A DNA stretch of 64,000 bases from Pseudomonas sp. LD120 (GTDB lineage: Bacteria; Pseudomonadota; Gammaproteobacteria; Pseudomonadales; Pseudomonadaceae): contig NZ_WVHL01000005.1 of the NCBI RefSeq assembly GCF_009861525.1, positions 3,155,716-3,219,715 of the forward strand. The letters run 5' to 3'. Numbering within the stretch: position 1 is the first letter of the stretch; each line of letters begins with the position of its first letter. Of this stretch, positions 23,467 through 34,290 are shown piece after piece. The notes beneath the pieces are model-generated. The model was not told the origin of the DNA. It saw only the letters and a list, made by a program, of their open reading frames with translations, and did not search any database. The translations under genes and the position numbers were made by a program.

Positions 23467-24387
23467 ATGATCATTGTCACTTCCGGCGCGGCCTACCTGG
23501 ATATCGACGCCTATGCCGGTTGCATCGCCTACGCCGAATTACTCAACCTCAGCGGCCGCCCGGCCCGGGCCCTGAGCAGCGCACCGCTGAACGAGAGCAT
23601 CCCGGCCCATTTGCGCCAGCAGCTCAAGGGCCTGGACTGTCACGTCCCGGAGGGCGCCGATCAGTTCGTGCTGGTGGACATTTCCAACCACCTGCACCTG
23701 GACCCGTTGGTGGACCTCGCCCGGGTGATCGAGGTCATTGACCATCACCCCGGGTTCGAGGCCTTCTGGGACGAGCGCCTGGGCAAATACGCCGATATCC
23801 GCCCGATTGGCGCCGCCTGCACCCAGGTCTATGAGCGCTGGCGCGACGCCGGGCTGCTGCCGCAGATCAGCCGCGACAGCGCGCAACTACTGGCGGCGGG
23901 AATTCTCGACAACACCTTGAACTTCACCGGCGCCAGTTGCATCGCCGCGGACCGCCAGGCCTATGCCGCCCTGGCCGCTCATGCAGGCCTGGGGCCGCAG
24001 TGGCCCGAAGCGTATTTCCAGCAATGTCAGCAGCAGATCGAAGCGCAACTGCCCGAGGCCCTGCTCAAGGATCTGAAGGTGCTCGAACCGTCCAGCAACC
24101 TGCCGCGGCGTTTCGCCCAACTGACCCTGTGGCATGCCCAGGGCCTGCTGGTGCGCCAGCGCAGCCTGATCGAGCAGGTGCTGGGGCAGTGGGGCGATGA
24201 CTGGCTGCTGAACCTGATCAGCCTCGGCGAAGGCACAAGCTACCTGCTGACCGGCAGCCCGGGCAGTGCCCGCAAGCTGGAACGGCTGCTAGAGTGCAGC
24301 ACCCTGGACGGCGTGCATTGCCCGGGCCGGCCGATCCTGCGTAAGGAACTGCTGCGCAAGGGCCTGGCGCTCCAGGCAACGTCCTGA
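23467..24387 (+). CDS. DHH-superfamily phosphoesterase
   Basis: The 306-aa protein carries the metal-binding motifs of DHH enzymes: LDIDAYAGCIAYAE (motif I), FVLVDISNHLHLDPL (motif II), VIEVIDHHPGFE (the DHH motif) and AACTQVYERWRD, and is close in layout to Mn-dependent inorganic pyrophosphatases. A C-terminal domain follows (LISLGEGTSYLLTG). The substrate may be pyrophosphate or a small nucleotide. The ATG at 23467 was chosen because motif I follows directly; a GTG at 23449 is possible. It is followed 15 bases later by a DUF7660-like gene. Confidence 0.82.
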   Translation: MIIVTSGAAYLDIDAYAGCIAYAELLNLSGRPARALSSAPLNESIPAHLRQQLKGLDCHVPEGADQFVLVDISNHLHLDPLVDLARVIEVIDHHPGFEAFWDERLGKYADIRPIGAACTQVYERWRDAGLLPQISRDSAQLLAAGILDNTLNFTGASCIAADRQAYAALAAHAGLGPQWPEAYFQQCQQQIEAQLPEALLKDLKVLEPSSNLPRRFAQLTLWHAQGLLVRQRSLIEQVLGQWGDDWLLNLISLGEGTSYLLTGSPGSARKLERLLECSTLDGVHCPGRPILRKELLRKGLALQATS

Positions 24388-24402
24388 CTCCGGAGAGCCC
24401 CA

Positions 24403-24672
24403 ATGGACCTTGAACAATGCTTGCAGCAGGTGCATGACGAGCAGAGCTTCCTCGACTTCGTCCAGGCGCTGATTGCCGATCGCCGCCAGGCGCAGCGCAT
24501 GGCCCAGGCCGGCGAGGCCGACAGTTGGCAAAACCATTGCATTGAAGATTTCCTCGACGGCGCCCACGCCTGGGCCGAGGCCACCGGCATCGGTGCCACC
24601 CAGGGGCTGGTGGAGGCTTCGCCCTGGCAGCGCTTCGCGGTGTTCCTGTACTGCGGCAAGATCTACGAATAG
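24403..24672 (+). CDS. DUF7660-like small protein
   Basis: The 89-aa acidic protein reads EQSFLDFVQALIADRRQAQ, WQNHCIEDFLDGAHAWAEAT and PWQRFAVFLYCGKIYE at the end, a pattern of the DUF7660 family (W-x-N-x-x-I-x-D-F-L ... P-W-x-x-F-A-x-F-L-Y-x-G-K-x-Y-E). Its function is unknown; such proteins often act as immunity or accessory proteins in other contexts, but there is no toxin here. It is probably cotranscribed with the DHH gene. Confidence 0.7.
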   Translation: MDLEQCLQQVHDEQSFLDFVQALIADRRQAQRMAQAGEADSWQNHCIEDFLDGAHAWAEATGIGATQGLVEASPWQRFAVFLYCGKIYE

Positions 24673-24691
24673 TGCCGCGCCAGCCGAAGGG

Positions 24692-25612
24692 TCAGTCGTC
24701 GAAGCCGCCCTGTTCGTGAATCTCGTCCATCTTCAGTTCCAGGCGATAGGCCACGGCGATGAACAGTGCCTGGCACAGGCACAGGGTGGCGCTCAGTGAG
24801 CGGAAGGCGAAGGAGCTGCCTTCGTTGACCAGCAGCACGCTGTTGGCGCGCTTGGCCAGGGGCGACAGGGTGCTGTCGGTGATGATCAGGGTCTTGGCCT
24901 GGTTGTGCTGGGCAATGCGCAGGCAGTGCTGGGTCTCTTTGCCATAGGGGGTGAAGCTGATGGCGATCACCAGGTCGTTGGGGCGGATGCTGCGCATCTG
25001 CTCGCGGTAGCTGCCCCCCAGCCCCGACACCAGGTGAATGCGCTTGTTGGTGTGTTGCAGGTTGTATACCAGGTAGTCGGCGACAGCAAAGGAGCGGCGC
25101 ACCCCCACTACGTAGATGTTGTCGGCGTTGACCACCAGGTCCACGGCCTTGTCGAAGGCGCTGTCGTCCAGCTCCAGGCCCAGGCGCTCGATCCCCGACA
25201 GGGTGGCGTTGATGCATTCGCGCGCCAGGTCACCGCCGCTGGCCTTCTGCGACTTGTTGGCGATCATGCTGCGGATGCGCTGCTGGTAGTTCTGTACCGG
25301 CGTGGCCTTATGGGTGTAGGCCTCGCGAAACAGTGCCTGCATTTCACTGAAGCCGCTGAAGCCGAAGCGCTGGGAAAAGCGCACGATGGCCGAAGGATGG
25401 ACCTCGCATTCCCGGGCGATGTCGCTGATGCGGTCGACCATGATCCGGTCGCGCTGCTGGCTCATGTAGCTGGCGATGCGCTTGAGCTGGCGCGGCAGGC
25501 TCTCGTACTCCTCGGTGATCAGTTGCAGCAGGCGTTCGGCAGTGATCGGGGGGCTGACGAGGTCGCTCTCGGACGTGCGCTCGGCCGGGGCCGGCTGATC
25601 GGTGCGGGGCAT
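24692..25612 (-). CDS. iolR: RpiR/MurR-family regulator of the inositol genes (IolR)
   Basis: The 306-aa protein has an N-terminal RpiR-type HTH (ISDIARECEVHPSAIVRFSQ then RFGFSGFSEMQ) and a C-terminal SIS sugar-phosphate-binding domain (VVGVRRSFAVADYLVYNLQ, LVIAISFTPYGKET). It lies divergent from the iol operon across a 311-bp region that contains two AT-rich operator-like sites. By analogy with other RpiR-type IolR proteins it should repress iol genes until an inositol-derived intermediate is present. The ATG at 25612 has AGAAGGA upstream. Confidence 0.9.
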   Translation of the reverse strand: MPRTDQPAPAERTSESDLVSPPITAERLLQLITEEYESLPRQLKRIASYMSQQRDRIMVDRISDIARECEVHPSAIVRFSQRFGFSGFSEMQALFREAYTHKATPVQNYQQRIRSMIANKSQKASGGDLARECINATLSGIERLGLELDDSAFDKAVDLVVNADNIYVVGVRRSFAVADYLVYNLQHTNKRIHLVSGLGGSYREQMRSIRPNDLVIAISFTPYGKETQHCLRIAQHNQAKTLIITDSTLSPLAKRANSVLLVNEGSSFAFRSLSATLCLCQALFIAVAYRLELKMDEIHEQGGFDD

Positions 25613-25784
25613 AGAAAATCCTTCTGGCTTGTGCTTATGGGAACGGCCTGTGATTCCGTCCCCTGACAATAGGTGGGCAGCCGGCAGTCTACAGGGTAGG
25701 GGCCCATAAAATCTTCGGGCCGCTGCCGGCCGGGGCTGTGCTGAAACGATGCAGGGTGTCTGGCTCAGGCTTGGAAAAGTTTAA

Positions 25785-25828
25785 TGGAAAAAATATTCCA
25801 TGTAAAAATATATAGAAAAAATATTGAT
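25785..25828 (+). promoter_or_regulatory. Paired IolR-type operator sites in the iol promoter
   Basis: TGGAAAAAATATTCCA (25785-25800) is a palindrome with TGGAA/TTCCA arms, and TAGAAAAAATATTGAT (25813-25828) is a related copy with the right arm degenerate. Their starts are 28 bp apart. The same pairing and spacing occur upstream of the inositol importer at 36486-36529. They lie about 100 bases before iolC, in the only AT-rich part of the divergent promoter region. Confidence 0.65.
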
Positions 25829-25923
25829 TGAGGCCCGGAGACGTTTTAGTCTGCACCCACCAAGAGTGCTCGGCGGCCGGTAACGGCGGCGAGCGCAGGC
25901 TGATAAAAATAACAGGAGCCAGC

Positions 25924-27861
25924 ATGGGCCAGACTCGTTTTGCCAGTGGGCGTCAATTGGATCTGATTTGCCTCGGACGCTTGGGCGTCGATCTCTATGC
26001 GCAGCAGGTCGGGGCGCGGCTGGAGGACGTCGCAAGCTTTGCCAAGTACCTGGGCGGTTCGTCGGCGAACATCGCCTTCGGCACCGCGCGCCTGGGCCTC
26101 AAGTCGGCGATGCTGAGCCGGGTCGGCGACGATCACATGGGGCGCTTTCTGCTGGAGTCGCTGGAGCGCGAAGGCTGCGACGTCAGCGCCGTCAAGGTCG
26201 ACCCGCAGCGCCTCACCGCTCTGGTCCTGCTGGGCCTCAAGGACCGCGAAACCTTCCCTCTGGTGTTCTATCGCGAGAACTGCGCGGACATGGCGTTGTG
26301 CGCCGAAGACATCGACGAAGCCTTCATTGCCTCCAGCAAGGCCCTGCTGATCACCGGCACCCATTTCTCCACCGACGGTGTCTACCGGGCCAGCCTCCAG
26401 GCCCTGGACTACGCCGAAAAGCACGGAGTCAAGCGGGTCCTGGACATCGACTACCGGCCAGTGCTCTGGGGCCTGGCGGGCAAGGCCGACGGCGAGACCC
26501 GGTTCGTGGCCGACCAGCAGGTCAGCCAGCATGTGCAGAGCATCCTGGGGCGTTTCGACCTGATCGTCGGCACCGAAGAGGAGTTCCTGATTGCCGGCGG
26601 CAGTGACGATCTGCTGACGGCCTTGCGCACCGTGCGTTCCCTGAGTGCCGCGACCCTGGTGGTCAAGCTCGGCCCGCAGGGCTGCACGGTGATTCACGGC
26701 GCGATTCCCCTGCGCCTGGAAGACGCGGCGATCTACCCCGGCGTGCGGGTGGAAGTGCTCAACGTACTGGGCGCCGGCGATGCCTTCATGTCCGGCTTCC
26801 TCAGTGGCTGGCTGGAAGAGGCCAGCGATGAGCGCTGCTGCCAGCTGGCCAACGCCTGCGGCGGCCTGGTGGTGTCGCGCCACGCCTGCGCCCCGGCGAT
26901 GCCGACCCGCGCCGAACTGGACTATCTGTTCAGCAGCCCGGTGCCGATCACCCGTCCCGACCAGGACCCGGTCCTGCAACGCTTGCATCAGGTCAGCGTG
27001 CCACGCAAGGCCTGGAAGCCACTGTTCGTGTTTGCCTTCGACCACCGCGGGCAGTTGGTGGAACTGGCGCAGCAAGGTGGGCGCGAGCTCAAGGCCATTG
27101 GTCAGCTCAAGCAACTTTTCATAGAGGCGGTGCAGCGGGTCGAAGCCGACCTGCGGCGCCGGGGCATCGAGGCCGATGTCGGCCTGCTGGCCGACCAGCG
27201 CTTCGGCCAGGAGGCGTTGAATGCCGCCAGCGGGCGCGGTTGGTGGGTGGCGCGGCCGGTGGAGATACAGGGCTCGCGGCCCCTGGCTTTCGAGCACGGG
27301 CGCTCGGTGGGCAGCAACCTGATCGCCTGGCCCCAGGAGCAGATCATCAAGTGCCTGGTGCAATTTCACCCCGACGACGAACCCCTGCTGCGCCTGGAGC
27401 AGGAAGCGCAGATCCGCGGCCTGTACCAGGCGTCCCAGGTCAGCGGGCATGAGCTGCTGCTGGAAATCATCCCGCCCAAGGACCTGCCCGGCGCTCATCC
27501 CGAGGTGCTCTACCGCAGCCTCAAGCGCCTGTACAACCTGGGCATCTACCCGGCGTGGTGGAAGATCGAGGCGCAGTCGGCCGAGGAATGGAAAAAGCTC
27601 GATGAGCTGATTCAGGAGCGCGACCCGTATTGCCGTGGCGTGGTGCTGCTGGGCCTGAATGCCTCGGCCGAAGCCCTCGCCGAGGGCTTCCGCCAAGCCG
27701 CCGACAGCCGCACCTGCCGCGGATTTGCCGTGGGCCGCACGATCTTCCAGGAGCCCAGCCGCGCATGGCTGGTGGGGGAGATTGACGACGCCACCCTGAT
27801 CCGGAAAGTGCAGGGCACGTTCGAGCAACTGATCAACGCCTGGCGCAGCGCCCGACAGTGA
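25924..27861 (+). CDS. iolC: Bifunctional 5-dehydro-2-deoxygluconokinase / DUF2090 aldolase-type protein
   Basis: The 645-aa protein joins two domains. Residues 1-330 are a PfkB sugar kinase (IolC): LDLICLGRLGVDLYAQQVGA, the GG motif KYLGGSSANIAFGTARLGL, and the catalytic VLNVLGAGDAFMSGFLSG with the base Asp. Residues 345-645 are DUF2090 (LFVFAFDHRGQLVEL, ... YPAWWKIE), a TIM-barrel relative of tagatose-bisphosphate aldolases thought to cleave the phosphorylated product, as IolJ does. The kinase phosphorylates 2-deoxy-5-keto-D-gluconate. This fusion is usual in proteobacteria. ACAGGAG precedes the ATG; first gene of the operon. Confidence 0.93.
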   Translation: MGQTRFASGRQLDLICLGRLGVDLYAQQVGARLEDVASFAKYLGGSSANIAFGTARLGLKSAMLSRVGDDHMGRFLLESLEREGCDVSAVKVDPQRLTALVLLGLKDRETFPLVFYRENCADMALCAEDIDEAFIASSKALLITGTHFSTDGVYRASLQALDYAEKHGVKRVLDIDYRPVLWGLAGKADGETRFVADQQVSQHVQSILGRFDLIVGTEEEFLIAGGSDDLLTALRTVRSLSAATLVVKLGPQGCTVIHGAIPLRLEDAAIYPGVRVEVLNVLGAGDAFMSGFLSGWLEEASDERCCQLANACGGLVVSRHACAPAMPTRAELDYLFSSPVPITRPDQDPVLQRLHQVSVPRKAWKPLFVFAFDHRGQLVELAQQGGRELKAIGQLKQLFIEAVQRVEADLRRRGIEADVGLLADQRFGQEALNAASGRGWWVARPVEIQGSRPLAFEHGRSVGSNLIAWPQEQIIKCLVQFHPDDEPLLRLEQEAQIRGLYQASQVSGHELLLEIIPPKDLPGAHPEVLYRSLKRLYNLGIYPAWWKIEAQSAEEWKKLDELIQERDPYCRGVVLLGLNASAEALAEGFRQAADSRTCRGFAVGRTIFQEPSRAWLVGEIDDATLIRKVQGTFEQLINAWRSARQ

Positions 27862-27874
27862 CCGCCGCTGATGA

Positions 27875-28005
27875 TGTGGCGAGGGGGCCTGCTCCCGTTT
27901 TTTTGGGGGGGGCCACAAACTGGCTGGCGCGCGGCCTTCGTTGCCGTCGATTGGCCGCTTTTGGGACCGCTACGCGACCCAGCGCGAGCAAGCTCCCTCG
28001 CCGCA
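27875..28005. repeat. Hairpin-forming Pseudomonas repeat within the iol operon
   Basis: TGTGGCGAGGGGGCCTGCTCCC at 27875 and GAGCAAGCTCCCTCGCCGC ending at 28004 are inverted copies of the Pseudomonas GTGGCGAGGGAGCTTGCTCCC element, enclosing about 90 bp (with a G8 run at 27908-27915). They separate iolC from iolE, so they may lower or stabilise expression of the downstream genes relative to iolC. Confidence 0.65.
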
Positions 28006-28067
28006 GGAAGCCCCTGTCGGCGGGGTCGTTTTCACCCTTTATTCGAACAACAACAAAAGGTGCAGCC

Positions 28068-28976
28068 ATGCCCGCGATCCGAATTGGCATCAACCCGATC
28101 TCCTGGAGCAACGACGACCTGCCGGCCCTGGGCGGTGAAACGCCCCTGAGTACCGCTCTCAGTGAAGGCCGGGAGATCGGTTACCAAGGCTTTGAACTCA
28201 ACGGTAAATTCCCCAAGGACGCCCAGGGCGTGGCCGCGGTGTTGCGCCCCTATGAGCTGGCGCTGGTGTCGGGCTGGTATTCCGGGCGTTTGGCCCGGCG
28301 TTCGGCGGCCGAGGAAATCGACGCCATCGCCAGTCACGTCCAGTTGCTCAAGCACAACGGCGCCTCGGTGCTGGTCTACGGCGAGGTGGCCGACTCGATC
28401 CAGGGTTCACCGGTACGCCTGATCGAACGTCCGCGCTTCCACAGCGCCCAGGCCTGGCAGGACTACGCCGACAAACTCACGACGCTGGCGCGCTTCACCC
28501 TGTCCCAGGGCGTGCGCCTGGCCTATCACCACCACATGGGCGCCTACGTTGAGTCCCCGGCGGACATCGACCAGTTGATGCGCCTGAGCGGCGAGGAAGT
28601 CGGCCTGCTGTTCGATTCGGGCCATTGCTACATGGGCGGCCGCGAACCTTTGGAGGTGCTGCGCAAGCACATCCACCGCGTCTGCCACGTGCATTTCAAG
28701 GACGTGCGCAAGCCGGTGGTGCAACTGGCGCGCAACAACCTGTGGAGCTTTCCGGATTGCATCGTCAACGGCACCTTCACCGTGCCCGGCGATGGCGACC
28801 TCGATTTTGCCGCCTTGCTCGATGTGCTGCTGGACGCGGGCTACCAGGGCTGGCTGGTGGTGGAAGCCGAGCAGGACCCGGCCGTGGCGCCGAGCTACGT
28901 CTATGCGAAAAAAGGTTACGACACCCTGCGGGCCCTGCTGGACGCCACTGTACAACGCAGGAGTGCTGCCCAATGA
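28068..28976 (+). CDS. iolE: Myo-inosose-2 dehydratase
   Basis: The 302-aa xylose-isomerase-like TIM barrel begins IRIGINPISWSNDDLPALGG, the IolE N-terminus, and shows the metal-binding stretches AYHHHMGAYVES, LLFDSGHCYMGG and HVHFKDVRKPV, ending with VVEAEQDP. It removes water from scyllo-inosose to give 3D-trihydroxycyclohexane-1,2-dione, the second step of inositol breakdown. The ATG at 28068 follows AAAAGG. The stop overlaps the iolB ATG. Confidence 0.95.
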   Translation: MPAIRIGINPISWSNDDLPALGGETPLSTALSEGREIGYQGFELNGKFPKDAQGVAAVLRPYELALVSGWYSGRLARRSAAEEIDAIASHVQLLKHNGASVLVYGEVADSIQGSPVRLIERPRFHSAQAWQDYADKLTTLARFTLSQGVRLAYHHHMGAYVESPADIDQLMRLSGEEVGLLFDSGHCYMGGREPLEVLRKHIHRVCHVHFKDVRKPVVQLARNNLWSFPDCIVNGTFTVPGDGDLDFAALLDVLLDAGYQGWLVVEAEQDPAVAPSYVYAKKGYDTLRALLDATVQRRSAAQ

Positions 28977-29779
28977 GCCTGTTGATTAAAAGCGCGGCCA
29001 AGGGACGGACCCTGGTCCAGTTGCCAGAGGGCGCCCTGGAATTCGTGGGTTTCAAGGCTTATCGCCTGAGCCTGGGGGAACACCTGCCAATCAGCGCGGG
29101 CGACAAGGAGCTGTGCCTGGTGCTGCTCAGTGGCCGCATCGATGTGCAGGGCCAAGCGCCCCAGGGCGCCTTCCAGTGGGACAACCTGGGGGACCGGCAA
29201 TCGGTGTTCGAAGACAAAGCGCCCTTTGCCGCCTACCTGCCGCCGGGCAGCCAGGCTCAGGTTACGGCCTTGAGCGAGGTGCAGATCGCCCTGTGTGCCG
29301 CCCCGGGTGATGCCGACGCCGGCCTCAGCCCACGGTTGATCCGCCCGGAGCAGTGCAAGCGCAGCGTGCGCGGCAAGGGCGCCAATACCCGCTATGTCTG
29401 CGACATCCTGCCCGACAGCGAGCCGGCCCATTCCCTGCTGGTGGTGGAGGTGCGCACGCCGTCCGGGCATTCCTCCAGCTACCCGCCGCACAAGCACGAC
29501 ACCGATGACCTGCCGCACCAGAGTTTTCTGGAAGAGACCTATTACCACCAGGTCCATCCGCCCCAGGGCTTCGTCTTCCAGCGGGTCTACACCGACGACC
29601 GCAGCATCGATCAGGCCATGGCCGTGGAAAACAGCGACCTGGTGGTGGTGCCCAAGGGCTATCACCCGGTCAGCGTGCCTTATGGCTACCAGTCCTATTA
29701 CCTGAACGTCATGGCCGGGCCCAAGCGGGTCTGGCAGTTCCATAACGACCCGCAGCACAGCTGGCTGCTGGATCTCTGA
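28973..29779 (+). CDS. iolB: 5-deoxy-glucuronate isomerase
   Basis: The 268-aa bicupin contains SSYPPHKHDTDDLPHQSFLE followed by ETYYHQVHPPQGFVFQRVYT, the metal-binding histidines of IolB, and ends VWQFHNDPQHSWL, all diagnostic. It isomerises 5-deoxy-glucuronate to 2-deoxy-5-keto-gluconate, the substrate of IolC. It is translationally coupled to iolE (ATGA). Confidence 0.95.
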   Translation: MSLLIKSAAKGRTLVQLPEGALEFVGFKAYRLSLGEHLPISAGDKELCLVLLSGRIDVQGQAPQGAFQWDNLGDRQSVFEDKAPFAAYLPPGSQAQVTALSEVQIALCAAPGDADAGLSPRLIRPEQCKRSVRGKGANTRYVCDILPDSEPAHSLLVVEVRTPSGHSSSYPPHKHDTDDLPHQSFLEETYYHQVHPPQGFVFQRVYTDDRSIDQAMAVENSDLVVVPKGYHPVSVPYGYQSYYLNVMAGPKRVWQFHNDPQHSWLLDL

Positions 29780-29822
29780 AGCGCCGAACTCAGACGGCAA
29801 CCCTTTACGGAGAACAAGAACA

Positions 29823-31322
<1,500 letters not shown>

Positions 31323-31358
31323 CGGTCTCGACGCGATGGATTTTGGAGAACAAGAAGA

Positions 31359-32180
31359 ATGAGCCAGCCCCTGCGTTTCGCCCTGAATCGTATGGTTGCA
31401 CCGCGTTTGTCGCTGCCGGCGTTTATCGACCTGGCGGTGACGCTGAAGGTCGATGCCATTGAGATCCGCAATGACCTTGCGGGCGTGGAAATCGAGGACG
31501 GCACGCCGCCGCAGCGGGTCCGCGAATTGTGCGCGGCCCAGGGACTCAAGGTGTTGTCGATCAACGCCCTGTACCCCTTCGATGTGTGGAATGACGAGCG
31601 TCGCCAGCAGGCCCTGAAACTTGCCGCCTATGCCCGTGCCTGCGGCGCCGAGGGGCTGGTGCTGTGCCCGCTCAATGACCCTACCGATCCGCGCACCGAG
31701 GCCCAGCGCAGCAGCGGTTTGCGCAGCGCTTTGAGCGCGCTGGCGCCGATCCTGCGGGATCACGGCCTGCTGGGGTTTATCGAGCCCCTGGGCTTTGAGG
31801 AATGCGCGCTGCGCCACAAGCGCACGGCAGTGGAGGCGATCCGTGCCACCGGCGGCCTGGACGTGTTGCGCCTGGTGCACGACACCTTCCACCACCACTT
31901 GGCCGGCGAGCATGAGTTGTTTCCCGAGCTGACCGGGCTGGTGCACATCTCCGGGGTCGAGGACCGCCAAGCGCCGCTCAACCGCATTCGCGACCGCCAT
32001 CGGGTGCTGGTGGGCGAGGCGGACATCCTCGGCAATGCGGCGCAGATCGACACCTTGCGCAGCCGTGGCTACAGCGGCTACCTGTCGTTCGAGCCGTTTG
32101 CCGAGAGCGTGCACGGGCTGGCGGACATCCGGCAGGCGCTCGTCGCGAGCATCGGGCACCTGCAAAAATCCCTGGCCTGA
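31359..32180 (+). CDS. iolI: Inosose isomerase-like TIM-barrel protein (IolI)
   Basis: The 273-aa AP-endonuclease-2/xylose-isomerase-like protein shows FALNRMVAPRLSLPAFIDLA, LGFIEPLGFEECALRHK, LVHDTFHHHLAGEHELFPEL and YLSFEPFAESVHGL, with Glu, Asp, His and Glu metal ligands at the expected strand ends. IolI interconverts 2-keto-myo-inositol and 1-keto-D-chiro-inositol, which widens the pathway to chiro-inositol. The assignment rests on fold and operon. GGAG precedes the ATG at a somewhat long distance. Confidence 0.82.
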   Translation: MSQPLRFALNRMVAPRLSLPAFIDLAVTLKVDAIEIRNDLAGVEIEDGTPPQRVRELCAAQGLKVLSINALYPFDVWNDERRQQALKLAAYARACGAEGLVLCPLNDPTDPRTEAQRSSGLRSALSALAPILRDHGLLGFIEPLGFEECALRHKRTAVEAIRATGGLDVLRLVHDTFHHHLAGEHELFPELTGLVHISGVEDRQAPLNRIRDRHRVLVGEADILGNAAQIDTLRSRGYSGYLSFEPFAESVHGLADIRQALVASIGHLQKSLA

Positions 32181-32189
32181 AGCAGAGAT

Positions 32190-32226
32190 CGGGTTGTAGT
32201 AGGCGCCGGCTTGCCGGCGAAGCGGC
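32190..32226. repeat. REP sequence between iolI and iolD
   Basis: TTGTAGTAGGCGCCGGCTTGCCGGCGAAGCGGCC at 32194 is a single REP hairpin inside the operon. Confidence 0.7.
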
Positions 32227-32318
32227 CCCCACAGGGGGCGCAAGTCTCGAAGGTCTTTTGGCTGGCAGGCCAGTGCCTACCGGAGTGTGGGCGACACATC
32301 AACATTAAGGTGCAAACC

Positions 32319-34256
32319 ATGAGTACGACACGCTTGACCATGGCCCAGGCCCTGGTGAAATTCCTCGATAACCAATACGTCGAGGTGGATGGGGTCCAGA
32401 GCAAGTTCATTGCCGGGGTCTTCACCATTTTCGGCCACGGCAACGTGCTCGGCCTGGGCCAGGCCCTGGAGCAGGACAGTGGCGAGCTGTTGGTGCACCA
32501 GGGCCGCAACGAGCAGGGCATGGCCCACGCCGCCATCGGCTTCGCCAAGCAGCACCTGCGGCGCAAGATCTACGCCTGCACCTCCTCGGTGGGCCCCGGC
32601 GCGGCCAATATGCTGACGGCGGCGGCCACCGCCAGCGCCAACCGCATTCCGTTGCTGCTGCTGCCGGGGGACGTCTACGCCAGCCGCCAGCCGGATCCGG
32701 TGCTGCAGCAGATCGAACAGTTCCATGACCTGAGCATCAGCACCAACGATGCCTTCAAGGCCGTGAGCCAATACTGGGACCGGATCAACCGGCCCGAGCA
32801 ACTGATGAGCGCGGCGATCCACGCCATGCGCGTGCTCACCGACCCGGCGCAAACCGGCGCGGTGACCCTGGCATTGCCCCAGGATGTGCAGGGTGAAGCC
32901 TACGATTACCCGGACGCCTTCCTCGCCAAGCGGGTGCATCGCATCGACCGCCGCCCGGCCACCGAGGCCATGCTCGGCGATGCCCTGGCGCTGCTCAAAG
33001 GCAAGCGCAAGCCGCTGATCATCTGCGGCGGCGGGGTCAAGTACTCCGGGGCCAACCGGGCCTTGCAGGCCTTCGCCGAACGCTTCGACATTCCTTTTGC
33101 CGAAACCCAGGCGGGCAAGAGCGCGGTGGTTTCCGAGCACCCGCTGAACGTCGGCGGGATCGGCGAAACCGGTTGCCTGGCGGCCAACCTGCTGGCCCGG
33201 GACGCCGACCTGATCATCGGTGTCGGCACCCGCTACAGCGATTTCACCACCTCGTCGAAATGGCTGTTCCAGCACCCCGGGGTGCAATTTCTCAACCTTA
33301 ATGTCTGCCCTGGCGACAGCCTGAAGATGGAGGGCGTGCAACTGCTGGCCGATGCCCAGGCCGGCTTGCAGGCTCTGAGCGAAACCCTGGGCCGCAGCGG
33401 CTACCGGGCGGCCTGGGGCGGGCAGATCACTGATGCCAAGGCGCAATTGCAGGCCGAGGTCGACCGGGTGTATCAGGTGCAATACCAGGACGACGGTTTT
33501 GTCCCGGAGATCAACGACCACCTGGACCCGGCGGTGCTGCGCGAATTCATCGAGCTGACCGGTTCCTGCCTGACCCAGAGCCGGGTGCTCGGGCTGCTCA
33601 ACCAGGCCTTGCCCGAGGACGGCATCATCGTCGCCGCCGCCGGCAGCCTGCCCGGCGACCTGCAGCGCAGCTGGCGCAGCAAGGGGGTCAACACCTACCA
33701 CGTGGAATACGGCTATTCGTGCATGGGCTACGAAGTCAACGCGGCTCTGGGGGTCAAGCTCGCCGAGCCGGATCGCGAGGTGTACGCCCTGGTGGGCGAC
33801 GGTTCCTACCTGATGCTGCATTCGGAGCTGGTCACCTCGATCCAGGAGCGGCGCAAGATCAACGTGGTGCTGTTGGACAACATGACCTTCGGCTGCATCA
33901 ACAACCTGCAGATGGGCCACGGCATGGACAGCTTCGGCACCGAGTTCCGCTACCGCAACCCGCAGAGCGGCAAGCTCGACGGCGGCTTTGTGCCGGTGGA
34001 CTTCGCCATGAGCGCCGCCGCCTACGGCTGCAAGACCTACAAGGTCAGCAACGAGGAGCAGTTGCTGGCGGCCCTGGCCGATGCCCGGACCCAGACAGTC
34101 TCGACCCTGATCGACATCAAGGTCCTGCCCAAGACCATGATCCACAGCTACCTGTCCTGGTGGCGGGTGGGCGTGGCCCAGGTGTCCACCAGCGCGCGCA
34201 CCGATGCGGCGGCCAAGACCCTTAATCAACGCCTGGCCCAGGCCCGGCAGTACTGA
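32319..34256 (+). CDS. iolD: 3D-(3,5/4)-trihydroxycyclohexane-1,2-dione acylhydrolase
   Basis: The 645-aa thiamine-diphosphate enzyme has the three domains of the acetolactate-synthase fold. The N-terminal domain contains the catalytic Glu in HQGRNEQGMAHAAIGFAKQH; the C-terminal domain has the TPP/Mg motif ALVGDGSYLMLHSELVTSIQ ending in VVLLDNMTFGCINNLQM. It opens the ring to 5-deoxy-glucuronate. The ATG at 32319 is preferred over the long upstream frame, which is REP sequence. Confidence 0.95.
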   Translation: MSTTRLTMAQALVKFLDNQYVEVDGVQSKFIAGVFTIFGHGNVLGLGQALEQDSGELLVHQGRNEQGMAHAAIGFAKQHLRRKIYACTSSVGPGAANMLTAAATASANRIPLLLLPGDVYASRQPDPVLQQIEQFHDLSISTNDAFKAVSQYWDRINRPEQLMSAAIHAMRVLTDPAQTGAVTLALPQDVQGEAYDYPDAFLAKRVHRIDRRPATEAMLGDALALLKGKRKPLIICGGGVKYSGANRALQAFAERFDIPFAETQAGKSAVVSEHPLNVGGIGETGCLAANLLARDADLIIGVGTRYSDFTTSSKWLFQHPGVQFLNLNVCPGDSLKMEGVQLLADAQAGLQALSETLGRSGYRAAWGGQITDAKAQLQAEVDRVYQVQYQDDGFVPEINDHLDPAVLREFIELTGSCLTQSRVLGLLNQALPEDGIIVAAAGSLPGDLQRSWRSKGVNTYHVEYGYSCMGYEVNAALGVKLAEPDREVYALVGDGSYLMLHSELVTSIQERRKINVVLLDNMTFGCINNLQMGHGMDSFGTEFRYRNPQSGKLDGGFVPVDFAMSAAAYGCKTYKVSNEEQLLAALADARTQTVSTLIDIKVLPKTMIHSYLSWWRVGVAQVSTSARTDAAAKTLNQRLAQARQY

Positions 34257-34290
34257 TTGCTCTGCAACGCACAACAACAGGAGTATCTGC

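Noticed and set aside
25846..27918. 690-codon frame opposite iolC
   Set aside because: Antisense shadow of a clear kinase/aldolase gene, with His/Gln/Ala-rich low-quality translation.
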